64,000 nt of DNA from Paenalcaligenes faecalis (GTDB taxonomy: Bacteria > Pseudomonadota > Gammaproteobacteria > Burkholderiales > Burkholderiaceae_B). The notes under the pieces were generated by a model, which ran no database searches, was not told the origin of the DNA, and saw only the letters and a list, made by a program, of their open reading frames with translations. Made by a program: the position numbers and the translations under genes. Of the stretch, positions 9,158 to 19,542 are shown in pieces; position 1 is the first letter of the stretch, and every line of letters starts with the position of its first letter. The DNA is taken from NCBI RefSeq assembly GCF_027557445.1, contig NZ_CP106841.1, positions 62,001 through 126,000 of the forward strand, in the 5' to 3' direction.

Positions 9158-10044
9158 CAGTCTATTTTTGGATCTAACGCATCACGTAGTCCATCACCCA
9201 ATAAATTAAATGCCAGCACGGTTAAGAAAATAGCCAATGCAGGGAATAGCGCAACGTGTGGAGCTAACAGCATGTCAGAACGCGCATCGTTGAGCATGGC
9301 ACCCCATTCGGGGGTGGGTGGCTGAGCGCCCATGCCTAAAAACGATAAGCTAGCGGCAGTAATAATGGATGTACCAATACGCATCGTGCCATACACCACA
9401 ATGGGAGAGATGGTGCCAGGCAGAATATGACGGAACAAAATGACCCAATCAGAAGCCCCAATGCTGCGCATGGCCTCGATGTACGTCATATTTTTAAGGG
9501 TGAGAGTGCTGCCTCGTACTAAGCGAGCAAAGGCGGGCACACTAAATACAGCAACCGCAATAATCACGTTGACCATGCTGGAACCAAGAATGGCTACTAC
9601 GCCAATGGCAAGTAGAATACCTGGAAAGGCCAGAAGAACATCAGAGATACGCATAATAATGCGTTCCCACCAGCCCTCGTAGTAGCCAGCCAATAGACCC
9701 AAAGCTGTGCCCACAAAGGCACCTAAGGCAACAGAGACAAAACCGGCGGCGAGCGAAATACGAGCCCCCATAATAACGCGACTAAAAATATCACGACCTA
9801 AGGAGTCCACACCCATCCAGTGCGCCCATGAAGGGGGATCATTGAGCGAGTCGTAATCAAAGAAATTGGCGGGGTCGTAAGGTACTAACCAAGGGGCAAA
9901 AATAGCCACCAACACGAGAATTACGACAAAAGCGCCTGCACACATCGCGAGTTTTTGTTGGCGAAATTTGCGCCAGAATTCGCTCATGGGAGTGCGGATT
10001 TTTTCTTCTTCTATTGTGTTTGGGGTAGAGGTAACGGTTTGCAT
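9157..10044 (-). CDS. gsiD: Peptide/glutathione ABC transporter permease (GsiD/DppC-like)
   Basis: Inner-membrane permease of a peptide-type ABC importer. The N-terminus is cytoplasmic and polar (about 30 residues), followed by a first membrane helix ([20 protein letters not shown]) and five more. The coupling (EAA) loop is recognisable around [22 protein letters not shown]. The length of 295 aa is usual for DppC/GsiD. It pairs with the permease gene ending 11 bp upstream. Order ATPase, binding protein, permease, permease matches gsiABCD of enterobacteria, and the isoaspartyl peptidase gene at the front matches iaaA-gsiABCD. Glutathione as substrate is therefore plausible, but di- or oligopeptides remain possible. 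Confidence 0.85.
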   Translation of the reverse strand: MQTVTSTPNTIEEEKIRTPMSEFWRKFRQQKLAMCAGAFVVILVLVAIFAPWLVPYDPANFFDYDSLNDPPSWAHWMGVDSLGRDIFSRVIMGARISLAAGFVSVALGAFVGTALGLLAGYYEGWWERIIMRISDVLLAFPGILLAIGVVAILGSSMVNVIIAVAVFSVPAFARLVRGSTLTLKNMTYIEAMRSIGASDWVILFRHILPGTISPIVVYGTMRIGTSIITAASLSFLGMGAQPPTPEWGAMLNDARSDMLLAPHVALFPALAIFLTVLAFNLLGDGLRDALDPKID

Positions 10045-10055
10045 AAATATCCCGA

Positions 10056-10976
10056 CTATTTATAACGAATGGTGGGGTTGATGACGCCGTACAGAACGTC
10101 TACCACTAAGTTAATAAGAATGAACTCAATAGAGAACAAGAGGATTAGCCCTTGAATAACGGGGTAGTCACGCATATTGACGGAGTCAACCAACAACATG
10201 CCTACGCCAGGCCAAGCAAATACCGTTTCTACAACAATGGAGCCACCCAGTAAAAAGCCAAACTGTAATCCCATCATGGTGACGACGGGAATGAGGGCAT
10301 TTCTAAAGGTGTGTTTAGCGACGACGATGCGTTCTGCTAAGCCTTTGGCACGGGCTGTACGCACGTAGTCTTCTTTCATCACCTCAACAAAAGCGGCTCG
10401 GGTAAAGCGTGCCATCACCGCTGCAACCCCAGCGCCTAAGGTAATGGAAGGCAGAATATAGTGTTTCCATGTGCCTGCGCCCACAGTAGGGAGCCAGCCT
10501 AGTTCTACAGAGAAAACTTGCATGAGCACCATACCGAGTGCAAAGGCAGGAAAGGAAATGCCAGATACCGCAACCGTCATTCCCACACGATCAGGTAAAC
10601 GGTTACGCCAAACCGCCGAAATAACACCGATGAGCAGACCAAAAATAACGGACCACACCATACTAGCTAGGGTTAGTAACAGCGTAGGCATTAGGCGTTC
10701 GCCAATTTCTGTAACTACTGTACGTTTTGTACGTAATGAATGACCTAAATCACCCTGAAGCAAGCGCTCAAAATACTGAATGAATTGGGTAGGCAAAGGC
10801 TGATCAAGGCCTAGTTGTTGGCGCACGAGTTGCACCGTGGCTTCGTCAGCCTCTGGGCCAGCGGCAAGACGGGCTGGGTCGCCAGGAAGGGCATGAACAA
10901 ACAGAAACACCACCATTGCAACAAGAATCAAGGTGGGGATCATGCCAAGCAGTCGTTTAACGATATAGGTAAACAT
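10056..10976 (-). CDS. gsiC: Peptide/glutathione ABC transporter permease (GsiC/DppB-like)
   Basis: First permease of the importer. It shows the DppB pattern: membrane helix 1 at the extreme N-terminus ([20 protein letters not shown]), a periplasmic segment with GDPARLAAG and the [12 protein letters not shown] region, then five helices. The coupling loop is near [26 protein letters not shown], and the tail ends [13 protein letters not shown] as in this family. The length of 306 aa is standard. A 55-bp gap separates it from the binding-protein gene. It should form a heterodimer with the GsiD-like permease in the inner membrane. Confidence 0.86.
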   Translation of the reverse strand: MFTYIVKRLLGMIPTLILVAMVVFLFVHALPGDPARLAAGPEADEATVQLVRQQLGLDQPLPTQFIQYFERLLQGDLGHSLRTKRTVVTEIGERLMPTLLLTLASMVWSVIFGLLIGVISAVWRNRLPDRVGMTVAVSGISFPAFALGMVLMQVFSVELGWLPTVGAGTWKHYILPSITLGAGVAAVMARFTRAAFVEVMKEDYVRTARAKGLAERIVVAKHTFRNALIPVVTMMGLQFGFLLGGSIVVETVFAWPGVGMLLVDSVNMRDYPVIQGLILLFSIEFILINLVVDVLYGVINPTIRYK

Positions 10977-11031
10977 GGATGGTCCGTGACCCGTTAGGCC
11001 ATAGAGATGACCTAACGGTTAAGCATAAAAA

Positions 11032-12579
11032 CTAATCTTTAATATCAAGCTCTTTAAACTCAAAAGATCCGTCTGGCATGATGTTGAAGCCAGTGGTTTT
11101 TTTCGAGTGGGCAGAAACAAGCTCAATCGTTACAAGGTAAGCCCAAGGAGCGTCTTTCCAAGCTTGCTCTTGTGCATCAGCATAGAGTTTGGTTTTGGCT
11201 GTTTCGTCAGTGGTTTTTAAGGCCTCGGCGATGTCGTTATCAACCTGTTCATTGCTGTAGTAAGCCGTATTGTTAAATGCGGGAGGCCATGCGCTAGTGG
11301 CTAGTAATGGACGAAGGGCCCAATCAGCTTCACCTGTGGAGGCAGACCAACCGGCGTAGTACATGCGTACTGGTGCCTCTTTGGCGTCTTTGGCTTGTTG
11401 TACACGTTGAACACGTTGACCTGACTCAAGCAGCTCTACAGAAGCTTTAATGCCGACTTGAGCAAGTTGTTGTTGCAAGAACTGTACAGCTTTAGCGGCA
11501 GTACCGTCATTGTAAGCAGACCACAGCGTGGTGCTGAACCCATCTGCATAACCTGCCTCTTTTAGCAGCTCTTTGGCTTTTGCTGGATCATAGGGCCACG
11601 GGTCCATTTTCTGTGCGTATGCCACACCCTGAGGGACTACACCTTGTGAGGGGAAGGCATAACCAGAGAAAGCAACTTTGGCTAGCGCTTCTTTGTTGAT
11701 CGCGTAGTTAATGGCTTGGCGCACACGCACATCATCAAAAGGCTTGTGCTGCACGTTCATGGATAAATAGCGCGCAATAATCGAAGGCGCCGCAACGACG
11801 TTGAGTTTGTCATTGTTTTGGAGACGCTTTGCTTGCTCGTAAGGAACAGGGTAGGCAACATCGACCTCGCCGGTCTGTAGTACGGCAGCACGCGTATTGT
11901 TGTCATTCACTGTGCGGAAAGTGAGGCTGTCAATTTTTGGATAGCCATCTTGCCAGTAGCCATCAAATTTTTCCATTTTCAGGGATTCAGCGGGTTTCCA
12001 TTCCACAAATTTGAATGGGCCAGTACCAACGGGGTGAAAGGTGATGTCTTTACCCCATTTTTCTAACGCGGCCGGTGAAATCATCATGGCAGAGGGGTGA
12101 GCCAATGCGTTGATAAAAGGAGAGAAAGGCTCAGATAGAGTAATACGCACTACATGCGGTTCAACCACATCAATAGCTTGAACTCGGCTAAATTGGTTAT
12201 AACGAGCCAAGGCATTGGATTTATCCAAAACACGCTCTAGGTTGACCTTAACGGCATTGGCGTCAAAGTCCGTGCCGTCATGGAACTTGACGCCTTTGCG
12301 TAAATGCAGCGTAAACACTGTACCGTCTTCGTTAGGCTCAACGCTTTCGGCCAATAGAGGCTGGATTTTTAGGTCTTTGTCAAAAGCAAATAGTCCCTCG
12401 TAATAGCCCTTTCCTACGGCTTGAGCCAAGGTAGAGTTCGTGTTGTAAGGGTCTAATGAGTCAAAGGTGATTTCCACTGCAACAGTGACATCTTTGGCTG
12501 CCCATGCGGCGGGCATGGCAAAAATACCGCCTGCCACCATACTGGCAAGAACCGTTTTTTTGATAAATTGCGATTTCAT
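11032..12579 (-). CDS. gsiB: Periplasmic peptide/glutathione-binding protein (GsiB/DppA-type SBP)
   Basis: Family 5 solute-binding protein that captures the substrate in the periplasm. A Sec signal peptide is evident: Lys-rich start, hydrophobic core, and a likely cut after AWA (about residue 27). The mature part has the family's NEDGTVFTLHLRKGVKFHDG signature (about 82-101), the PVGTGPF motif and the DVRVRQAINYAINKEAL region. The length of 515 aa is typical. It is preceded by an AGGAGGA ribosome-binding site and separated by 24 bp from the ATPase gene. The closest functional analogue by operon order is GsiB of E. coli. Confidence 0.87.
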   Translation of the reverse strand: MKSQFIKKTVLASMVAGGIFAMPAAWAAKDVTVAVEITFDSLDPYNTNSTLAQAVGKGYYEGLFAFDKDLKIQPLLAESVEPNEDGTVFTLHLRKGVKFHDGTDFDANAVKVNLERVLDKSNALARYNQFSRVQAIDVVEPHVVRITLSEPFSPFINALAHPSAMMISPAALEKWGKDITFHPVGTGPFKFVEWKPAESLKMEKFDGYWQDGYPKIDSLTFRTVNDNNTRAAVLQTGEVDVAYPVPYEQAKRLQNNDKLNVVAAPSIIARYLSMNVQHKPFDDVRVRQAINYAINKEALAKVAFSGYAFPSQGVVPQGVAYAQKMDPWPYDPAKAKELLKEAGYADGFSTTLWSAYNDGTAAKAVQFLQQQLAQVGIKASVELLESGQRVQRVQQAKDAKEAPVRMYYAGWSASTGEADWALRPLLATSAWPPAFNNTAYYSNEQVDNDIAEALKTTDETAKTKLYADAQEQAWKDAPWAYLVTIELVSAHSKKTTGFNIMPDGSFEFKELDIKD

Positions 12580-12603
12580 GTATTTATCCTCCTAAATACA
12601 AAT

Positions 12604-14502
12604 TTAAAACCCGACATCGTGTTTGGCGACGTAATGTTGCCCGGACACATGGACTAAGGGTTGGACAGTTGGCTCATTGCCAATTTTACGAATAGGGCTA
12701 GGAATTTCGCCTGTGAGTAGTTTGCGCTCTAGGTGACGACGGGTTGGGTCGGCAATAGGAACGGCAGACAAGAGACGACGGGTATAGGGGTGCTGCGGAT
12801 TTTCAAAAATATCGCGGCGTGTACCCACCTCTACTACCTGACCTAAATACATAACAGCGACACGATGGCTGATGCGTTCTACGACAGCCATGTCGTGTGA
12901 AATAAACAAAAATGCAACACCGAGCTCTTGCTGTAAGTCGATCAGCAAATTCACAATTTGTGCTTGAATAGATACGTCTAGTGCTGATACGGACTCATCG
13001 GCAATAACGATCTTAGGGTTCATCGCTAAAGCACGAGCAATACAAATACGCTGGCGTTGTCCACCTGAGAACTCATGTGGATAACGTTGTGCAGCGCTCG
13101 CAGGCAAGCCCACTTTTTCAAGCAGTTCTGACATGCGTTTTTGCGCATCGTTATGCGACATGAGCTTATGAATGAGTAGGGGCTCAATAATGGAGTAGCC
13201 CACCGTCATACGAGGATCCAGTGACGCGTAAGGGTCTTGGAAGATAAATTGGATATTGCGACGTAAATGTTGGAGGGCTTGGCCTTTAGCATGTTGAATC
13301 GCATGTCCATCAAAAATGATTTCGCCTTCTTGGCTTTCAACTAAGCGTAATAGTGAACGCCCAGTGGTTGATTTGCCACAGCCAGACTCACCCACAATGG
13401 AAAGGGTTTCGCCGGGAAATAGCTCAAAATTGACTTTTTCTACGGCGTGTACGCGATGTGTGGCTTTATTGAAAATGCCCGAACGTATATCAAAGCGAGT
13501 AGAGAGCCCTTTGACTTGTAAAATAGGCTTGCTGTAGTCAGGGGCCTTGTCGCTGGGTTGATCTGCGTTTTTGCCTTGAGTCTCGTAGAGGTACGGATTA
13601 TCCAAGGTGGGGAAACGGGCGGGCAAGTCTGTGCCAGTCATCGAGCCTAGACGAGGCACGGCTGCTAAAAGCGCTTTGGTATAAGCATGCTGAGGAGCAG
13701 CAAAAATTTGCTCAGCTGTGCCTGTTTCAACCTGTTCACCGCGCAACATCACTAATACGCGGTCTGCAATCTCGGCAACCACGCCCATATCATGGGTAAT
13801 GAAAATAACGCCCATGCCCATTTCTTGCTGTAGTTCTCGAATCAATTGAATGATTTGCGCTTGAATGGTGACGTCTAAGGCGGTGGTGGGTTCATCAGCG
13901 ATTAATAGTTTAGGCTTGCAGGCCAACGCCATAGCAATCATGACGCGCTGACGCATTCCCCCTGAGAGCTGATGCGGATAGCGATAAAGTACATTTTTTG
14001 CATCCGCAATCCGTACTTGATCCAGCATCTGTAGGGCGCGATTCATGGCCTCTTTTTGGCTAACCCCTTGATGCAGGCGTACTGACTCTGCAATTTGCTC
14101 GCCCACCTGAAAAATCGGGTTCAGCGAGGTCATGGGTTCTTGGAAAATCATTGCTACATCAGCACCGCGAATGGTACGCATTTGCGATTGTGACGCGGTG
14201 GCTAAATCTAAACGAGAAGACGGGCTACGCTGTAACAGCATTTGCCCATTTTTGATGATTCCACCGCCATACTGCACTAAGCGCATGAGAGCGAGAGAGG
14301 TCACTGACTTTCCTGAGCCAGATTCACCCACAATAGCCAACGTCTCGCTTTGGTTGACGCTAAAAGACAGATCTTTGACTGCGTTCACCACCCGATTGTG
14401 AGCATGGAAATCAACACTAAGGTGGTTAACTTCGATGATTCGTTGAGCCGCGGTTTGTTGGTTTTCTTGTTGTTGCGGGGTTTCAAGAAGTACATTACTC
14501 AT
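12604..14502 (-). CDS. gsiA: Peptide/glutathione ABC transporter, fused double ATP-binding protein (GsiA-like)
   Basis: A 632-residue protein with two ABC ATPase domains in one chain, the hallmark of GsiA compared with separate DppD/DppF subunits. Domain one has Walker A GESGSGKS, signature LSGGMRQR and Walker B LLIADEPT. Domain two has [16 protein letters not shown] and [12 protein letters not shown] (Ser for the usual Pro/Thr position, common in this subfamily). Each is followed by an oligopeptide-transporter C-terminal extension, PRLG in the first and [12 protein letters not shown] in the second. Its start overlaps the stop of the isoaspartyl peptidase gene by 8 bp, implying co-translation. 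It powers the GsiC/GsiD-like permeases. Confidence 0.88.
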   Translation of the reverse strand: MSNVLLETPQQQENQQTAAQRIIEVNHLSVDFHAHNRVVNAVKDLSFSVNQSETLAIVGESGSGKSVTSLALMRLVQYGGGIIKNGQMLLQRSPSSRLDLATASQSQMRTIRGADVAMIFQEPMTSLNPIFQVGEQIAESVRLHQGVSQKEAMNRALQMLDQVRIADAKNVLYRYPHQLSGGMRQRVMIAMALACKPKLLIADEPTTALDVTIQAQIIQLIRELQQEMGMGVIFITHDMGVVAEIADRVLVMLRGEQVETGTAEQIFAAPQHAYTKALLAAVPRLGSMTGTDLPARFPTLDNPYLYETQGKNADQPSDKAPDYSKPILQVKGLSTRFDIRSGIFNKATHRVHAVEKVNFELFPGETLSIVGESGCGKSTTGRSLLRLVESQEGEIIFDGHAIQHAKGQALQHLRRNIQFIFQDPYASLDPRMTVGYSIIEPLLIHKLMSHNDAQKRMSELLEKVGLPASAAQRYPHEFSGGQRQRICIARALAMNPKIVIADESVSALDVSIQAQIVNLLIDLQQELGVAFLFISHDMAVVERISHRVAVMYLGQVVEVGTRRDIFENPQHPYTRRLLSAVPIADPTRRHLERKLLTGEIPSPIRKIGNEPTVQPLVHVSGQHYVAKHDVGF

Positions 14503-15463
14503 TGTGAATAGCTACCCATGCGTCAGTTCCAGAATAAATAACGCCACGATACATACCTTCGGTATTAAATGGCATGGCGACACGGCCTTCGTGGTCAACG
14601 GCGATTAACCCCCCAGAGCCACCAATAGCACGTAATTTGTCATGCACAATATGCTCGGTGGCCTCTTGTAGAGACTTATTGGCATACTGCATTTGTGCTG
14701 CCACATCATGTCCGACGACTAAGCGCATAAAGGCTTCCCCAGTGCCAGTACATGAAACCGCACAGGTCGTGTCAGCATAGCAACCCGCCCCAATAATGGG
14801 TGAGTCTCCTACACGCCCTGGTAGTTTATTGGTCATACCTCCGGTGGAGGTAGCAGCAGCAAGACGGCCTTGGGCATCAAACGCAACAGCACCGACCGTT
14901 CCCATTTTTTTGTCTTCGTTTAAGGGGGCGTGTGCCTGGTCATGATCCAACGCCATTTTTTCTGCTGTGGCGCTATCGGCTTGCATGCGCGTTAACTGAT
15001 CACGCCGGAAGTCGGTAGAAAAGTACGCGGGGTCTACTTGTTCTGCACCGTGTTCTACGGCAAAGCGTTCAGCGCCGGGGCCAACGAGCAAGACATGATC
15101 GCTGTGTTCCATGACCGTGCGAGCCGCCAAAATGGGATTACGTAGGTGCGAGACCATCGCCACCGCACCAGCATCGCGGTTCGTGCCATCCATAATCGCA
15201 GCATCTAATTCGTGAGTCGCATCACGTGTAAAAACAGAGCCGTGACCTGCGTTAAATAGCGGGGAATCCTCAAGCAGCCGCACCGCATGTGTAACGGCAT
15301 CAAGCGCACTGCCACCGTTGAAGAGGTCAACACTGGCTTGCTGCAAAATAGCTTGCAAGGCGTCCTCGTATTGACGACGTAGCTCGGGCGTTGTGTCGTG
15401 TCGAGCAATAGCGCCAGCGCCACCATGAATGACAAGAACGGGTTTTGAGGTATGTTTATTCAT
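14495..15463 (-). CDS. iaaA: Isoaspartyl peptidase / plant-type L-asparaginase
   Basis: Ntn-hydrolase that self-cleaves to alpha and beta subunits and hydrolyses beta-aspartyl (iso-Asp) dipeptides and asparagine. The autoproteolysis site is Gly188-Thr189 in [11 protein letters not shown]; Thr189 becomes the nucleophile. Other family marks are IHGGAGAI near the start, [10 protein letters not shown] (70-79), ELDAAIMDG, and the oxyanion/substrate loop [18 protein letters not shown]. The length of 322 aa is normal. It overlaps the regulator gene upstream and gsiA downstream by 8 bp each. In E. coli the equivalent gene also leads gsiABCD, so the block is conserved across phyla. Note that a second, unrelated bacterial-type asparaginase is encoded at 55302-56291. 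Confidence 0.9.
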   Translation of the reverse strand: MNKHTSKPVLVIHGGAGAIARHDTTPELRRQYEDALQAILQQASVDLFNGGSALDAVTHAVRLLEDSPLFNAGHGSVFTRDATHELDAAIMDGTNRDAGAVAMVSHLRNPILAARTVMEHSDHVLLVGPGAERFAVEHGAEQVDPAYFSTDFRRDQLTRMQADSATAEKMALDHDQAHAPLNEDKKMGTVGAVAFDAQGRLAAATSTGGMTNKLPGRVGDSPIIGAGCYADTTCAVSCTGTGEAFMRLVVGHDVAAQMQYANKSLQEATEHIVHDKLRAIGGSGGLIAVDHEGRVAMPFNTEGMYRGVIYSGTDAWVAIHNE

Positions 15464-16316
15464 AAATCCACGGCATAACAGATTCGGTTAAAAGGGCTGC
15501 GCGGGTGACAGAGTCTTCGGAGCGATGGGCAACAGCACAGGTCAAGCCCTCTATGAGGCCCAAGACGGCAGTGTCAGAGTTTGACAACATTTGCCTGCTG
15601 CTTTGGGCGTATAAACAGATAGAGGCTAAGGGTGCAATAGGTGATGAGGGTTTGTCAGTGAGAGCCAGAATAATGGCCTGTTTTTCATGGGCCACCTTAA
15701 TGAGGCTGACAGTGTCTTTGATGTAGCGCGGAAAAGCGATGCCAATCACCACATCTTCGGGGGTGATGCGAGAAAGCTGGCGCGCGGCATGAGACACCCC
15801 GCCGGGGCCGGCGAGTGTCTCTACGTTAGGGCAATGTAGACTGAGGCCGCGTTGCAATAGGCCAGCTAAAAAGCCACTTGAGCCAAAACCCACTACGAAA
15901 ATTCGCGGTGCATCCAAGATGGTTGTAACGGCTTGATCACAGGCCTCAGGACTGAGAGCTAAACGAGTTGCCTCGGCATTACGTTGATCTTCGTATAAAG
16001 AGGCCGCAAAAATATCGTAGCTTGAGGCGTTACGGGTGCGTTCAAGACGTAAGCGTTCTACAGGCTCAAGAGCTTGTTCAAAACCAGAGGCAAGGGCTGC
16101 GCGAAATAAGCTATAGCTTGTGTAACCCAGTACACGAGCAAACCGATTCGTTGTCGCTATAGACACATTACAGGCCGCAGCTAGCTCATCAATGGTCATC
16201 ATCGCGACTTTAAATGGTGACTTAAGTACATAGTCAGCAATGCGTCGGTGTGAGGCGCTGAGTTGAGTGTTCTGACGGGCAATGCGTTCTGCGATGGTGA
16301 GAGAAACATCAGGCAT
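15456..16316 (-). CDS. RpiR/MurR family transcriptional regulator
   Basis: DNA-binding regulator with an N-terminal RpiR helix-turn-helix (about residues 1-75: ERIARQNTQLSASHRRIADYV, then IDELAAACNVSIATTNRFAR) and a C-terminal SIS sugar-isomerase-like domain (IFVVGFGSSGFLAG, then VVIGIAFPRYIKDTV). SIS domains of this family sense phosphosugars, including MurNAc-6P. As first gene of the peptide-import operon and overlapping iaaA by 8 bp, it probably controls its own operon. A cell-wall-derived signal would suit the D-aminopeptidase at the operon end, but that is inference. ATG 16316 was chosen; an in-frame GTG at 16328 is equally possible, and neither has a clear Shine-Dalgarno. Confidence 0.82.
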   Translation of the reverse strand: MPDVSLTIAERIARQNTQLSASHRRIADYVLKSPFKVAMMTIDELAAACNVSIATTNRFARVLGYTSYSLFRAALASGFEQALEPVERLRLERTRNASSYDIFAASLYEDQRNAEATRLALSPEACDQAVTTILDAPRIFVVGFGSSGFLAGLLQRGLSLHCPNVETLAGPGGVSHAARQLSRITPEDVVIGIAFPRYIKDTVSLIKVAHEKQAIILALTDKPSSPIAPLASICLYAQSSRQMLSNSDTAVLGLIEGLTCAVAHRSEDSVTRAALLTESVMPWIYE

Positions 16317-16665
16317 GGGCAAAAACACAAAAAGAAAATTTATTTATATAACATTACCACTTATGAAAATAAATTATCGTCAGGAAAGACCCTAGTCAAG
16401 CACTTTTATTAAAACTTGATTTATTTTTCAAATCGTGCGTTAATAATAGGCTTAGCTTTAAATCAGCTAATCAAAAAATCTTCATTTTGCAACCTATGTT
16501 GGGTTGCCATGACATCGCGTTTTCTGACCCCCAAGCCTGCTTTAGCATATTTATGCCTTGCTTTTTAGGTTGATTGGTCGGCCCGATGCTTTCCAATTAA
16601 TCTTTGCGTCTATGATTTTTTCACTCATGACGTAGCTATTGTCGTGCTTACGACAAAGGTTTTGT
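16317..16665. promoter_or_regulatory. Divergent intergenic region between rpiR operon and rhlE
   Basis: About 350 bp without a credible gene. The rpiR-proximal part is AT-rich, with two GAAAATAAATT-like stretches (about 16335-16375) that could be RpiR sites. On the rhlE side a 7-bp hairpin, TTGTCGT (16639-16645) with ACGACAA (16650-16656) and loop GCTT, abuts the AAAGG ribosome-binding site of rhlE. Promoters could not be pinned with confidence. Confidence 0.4.
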
Positions 16666-18144
16666 ATGTCTTTTGAATCCCTAGGTTTGGCTGCTCCTCT
16701 TTTATCTGCACTACAAAAAGCAGGTTTCACTGAGCCAACGCCAGTCCAGTCTTCTTCTATTCCTAAAGCCCTTGAAGGCCATGATTTGATGGTTTCAGCG
16801 CAAACAGGTAGTGGTAAAACCGCTGCTTTTATGTTGCCTGCATTGAACCGTATTGTGGCTAACCCAAGCAAACAGCGCGGTGTATCCGTGTTGGTATTGG
16901 CTCCTACACGTGAATTGGCGATGCAGGTTGGCGAAGCCGCTAAAACCTATGCATCTAATTGCCGTGATTTACGTGTTGCCGTGATTGTGGGCGGTATGCC
17001 TTACGGTGCACAATTAAAAGCATTATCCCGTCGTGTTGATGTTTTGGTGGCAACACCTGGTCGTTTGATGGATCACCTTCAAGCCAAACGCGTTAAGCTA
17101 GATACGGTTCACACTTTAGTGTTGGACGAGGCTGACCGCATGTTGGATATGGGTTTTATCGAAGACATCGAGAGCATCGTAGCCCGTACCCCATCTGAGC
17201 GTCAGACATTATTGTTCTCTGCCACACTAGACGGTACAGTGGCTCAGTTAGCCAGCAAAATGATGAACAAACCGTTGTCCATCGAGGTCTCTGGCCATAA
17301 ACAGAAACACGAAAACATTACCCAAGCCTTGTTGTATGCAGATAACACGCATCACAAAGAGCAATTGCTTGATCATTTATTACGTGACGCTAAATTAGAC
17401 CAAGCCATTATCTTTACTGCGACTAAACGTGGTGCTGATGAGTTAGCTGACCGTCTATGCGAAGAAGGTTTTGCAGCGGGTGCATTGCATGGTGATATGA
17501 ATCAACGTCAACGCACACGTACTCTTGGTTTATTGCAGCGTGGTCGTCTACGTGTATTGGTTGCGACTGACGTAGCTGCTCGTGGTATTGACGTCCAAGG
17601 TATTAGCCATGCGATTAACTACGACTTACCAATGCAAGCCGAAGATTACACGCACCGTATTGGTCGTACGGGTCGTGCGGGTAAAGACGGTTTAGCTTTT
17701 ACGCTAGCAAATGTGTCCGAGCGCCATAAAGTACGTCGTATTGAACACTTCATTGGTCAACCTATTCCTGTGGAAACAATCCCAGGTTTAGAACCAACGA
17801 AAGCAGTACGTCCTACCTTTAAATCCCGCAAAGGCGGTGGTGGTGGCGCAGGTGCTGGCCGTCGTCGTCCTTCTTTCAGCAGTGGTGCTCCTAAAGCCGC
17901 TGGCGAAGGCCGTGAGTTTCGTGATAGTCGTCCAGCTCGTCCAAGTGGCAACGACACACGTCCAGTTGCTCGTGGCGATAGCCGCCCAGACTTCCGTGCT
18001 CCATCTGAAAATGGTTCTGCAAATGGCAAACCACGCCGTGACCGTAGTGCTAAACCTGGTAGCCGTCCTACAGGTGGGCGTCCAGGTAGCTTCGCAGGCA
18101 AAAAATCCGGTCCTCGTACCGGTGGTAGCCGCCCAGCACGCTAA
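16666..18144 (+). CDS. rhlE: DEAD-box ATP-dependent RNA helicase (RhlE-like)
   Basis: RNA helicase for ribosome assembly and RNA turnover, especially at low temperature. The helicase core (about residues 1-365) contains the Q motif (FTEPTPVQ), motif I AQTGSGKT, Ia PTREL, II DEAD, III SAT, and VI HRIGRTGR. After it comes a ~110-residue tail that is basic and rich in Gly, Arg, Pro and Ser, typical of RhlE and used for unspecific RNA binding. Start ATG 16666 gives MSFESLGL, the conserved N-terminus; an AAAGG sequence lies 8 bases before it. A strong terminator follows. It stands alone between two minus-strand operons. Confidence 0.92.
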   Translation: MSFESLGLAAPLLSALQKAGFTEPTPVQSSSIPKALEGHDLMVSAQTGSGKTAAFMLPALNRIVANPSKQRGVSVLVLAPTRELAMQVGEAAKTYASNCRDLRVAVIVGGMPYGAQLKALSRRVDVLVATPGRLMDHLQAKRVKLDTVHTLVLDEADRMLDMGFIEDIESIVARTPSERQTLLFSATLDGTVAQLASKMMNKPLSIEVSGHKQKHENITQALLYADNTHHKEQLLDHLLRDAKLDQAIIFTATKRGADELADRLCEEGFAAGALHGDMNQRQRTRTLGLLQRGRLRVLVATDVAARGIDVQGISHAINYDLPMQAEDYTHRIGRTGRAGKDGLAFTLANVSERHKVRRIEHFIGQPIPVETIPGLEPTKAVRPTFKSRKGGGGGAGAGRRRPSFSSGAPKAAGEGREFRDSRPARPSGNDTRPVARGDSRPDFRAPSENGSANGKPRRDRSAKPGSRPTGGRPGSFAGKKSGPRTGGSRPAR

Positions 18145-18160
18145 TCATTGATTAGATGGT

Positions 18161-18189
18161 AAAAAGCCTCACTGTAGTGAGGCTTTTTT
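18161..18189 (+). terminator. Rho-independent terminator after rhlE
   Basis: A 12-bp stem AAAAAGCCTCAC / GTGAGGCTTTTT with a TGTA loop, followed by a T run. The A-rich 5' arm could also serve the convergent TRAP operon from the other strand. Confidence 0.9.
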
Positions 18190-18220
18190 GTGTTTAAAGC
18201 AAAGGGATTCCGATTGAGTT

Positions 18221-19540
18221 TTATCGAATTAGGTTAGGTAGCCCAGTAGCAATCCAAGGTGCGCTGAAGACTAAGGCAAGCACTACAATCTCAATAATTA
18301 AAAATGGGACAGCGGCACGGTAAATCTGAGTTAGTCGAATGGAGGGAGGCACCACACTTTGCATAACGATGAGTAGTAAGCCAAAGGGTGGGGTAAGCAA
18401 ACCAATCTCTAAGGTAATTAGAATCATCACCCCTAACCAGACACTGTCTACCCCTGCTGCATTTGCTAAGGGCATAAAGAAAGGCAGGGCAATCATCATC
18501 ATACTGACTTGGTCTAGCACCATACCTAAGACCAGTAAGATCGCGAGCATACCAATTACTAGCGTTACGGGGTTAAGCTCCATGCCTTTAATCAGACTTA
18601 AAAAGCCTGTGCTAGCACCAGAAAAGCTGAGTAACTGTGCAAAGGTGGTAGAAGCCGCCAAGATAAAGAGAATAATGACAGAGACTTTGGCGGTTTCAAT
18701 CAGGCTAGTCCAGATGGCCTTTTTAGAAAGAGCACCGTAGAAAATAGTGGCAAGCACCGATGCTGTCACGCCAATAGCTGCTGATTCAGTCGGTGATGCC
18801 CAACCCGCTAACATAGAGCCAACGACAGCAATAAAGATGGCTAATAAAGGAACCACATCACGGAAAAAGGGTTTCCATTTTTCCCAGCCCTTAACATGAA
18901 TCTCATCATCAGGATCAGAAGGGGCATCCTCAGGGCGCAAACGACTACGGACAATGACATAGCCTAAAAAGCCAATGGCCATAATAAGACCAGGCAAAAT
19001 GCCACCAATCAATAGGCGTTCTATAGAGATACCAGCAAGGCTACCCAGCATGACGGCTAATGCTGAGGGGGGGATAAGCATGGCAATCCCACCTACCGCC
19101 ATAATTGGCCCCATCGACATGGTATGGTGATAACCACGACGTTGCATTTCTGGCATCATGACTCCGCCCATCATGGCGGTATTTGCAATGGAAGAGCCGG
19201 ATAGGGTGGCAAAAGTCGTACCCCCTAAAATGCTTACAATCGATAGCTTGCCCGGTACGCGAGAAATCATGCGCTCAATGGCATTAATGGCTTTAAAGGC
19301 GAGTCCGGTATGAAACAGCACCTCTCCCATCAAAACAAATAAAGGAATAGGGGTTAATGAAAAGCTAGTGATAGATGAGGTGGTATTACGAACCCACTGA
19401 GCTAGGCCAGCCTCTTGACCCAGAAACATCCAAGCCCCGATCAGATTAACCGCCAAGAAAGCAAACACGACAGGCGTGCCGATTGCCATAAAAAAGAATA
19501 GAGCCCCAAGCATGAGGGCCAAAGCAGATTGCCATTCCAT
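18221..19540 (-). CDS. dctM: TRAP transporter large permease (DctM-like)
   Basis: The 12-TM membrane subunit of a tripartite ATP-independent periplasmic transporter, driving uptake of an organic acid with the sodium gradient. At 439 aa it is of usual size, hydrophobic throughout, with DctM signatures near ATLSGSSIANTAMMGGVMMPEM, PPSALAVMLGSLAGISIERLLIGG and LTPPFGLLLIVMQSVV. The stop of dctQ and start of dctM are about 2 bp apart, so they are translated together. The substrate cannot be told from this subunit. Confidence 0.9.
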   Translation of the reverse strand: MEWQSALALMLGALFFFMAIGTPVVFAFLAVNLIGAWMFLGQEAGLAQWVRNTTSSITSFSLTPIPLFVLMGEVLFHTGLAFKAINAIERMISRVPGKLSIVSILGGTTFATLSGSSIANTAMMGGVMMPEMQRRGYHHTMSMGPIMAVGGIAMLIPPSALAVMLGSLAGISIERLLIGGILPGLIMAIGFLGYVIVRSRLRPEDAPSDPDDEIHVKGWEKWKPFFRDVVPLLAIFIAVVGSMLAGWASPTESAAIGVTASVLATIFYGALSKKAIWTSLIETAKVSVIILFILAASTTFAQLLSFSGASTGFLSLIKGMELNPVTLVIGMLAILLVLGMVLDQVSMMMIALPFFMPLANAAGVDSVWLGVMILITLEIGLLTPPFGLLLIVMQSVVPPSIRLTQIYRAAVPFLIIEIVVLALVFSAPWIATGLPNLIR

Positions 19541-19542
19541 GA

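Noticed and set aside
17757-18151. Other-frame open stretches over the 3' end of rhlE
   Set aside because: They mirror the Gly/Arg-rich helicase tail and have no ribosome site or recognisable sequence.
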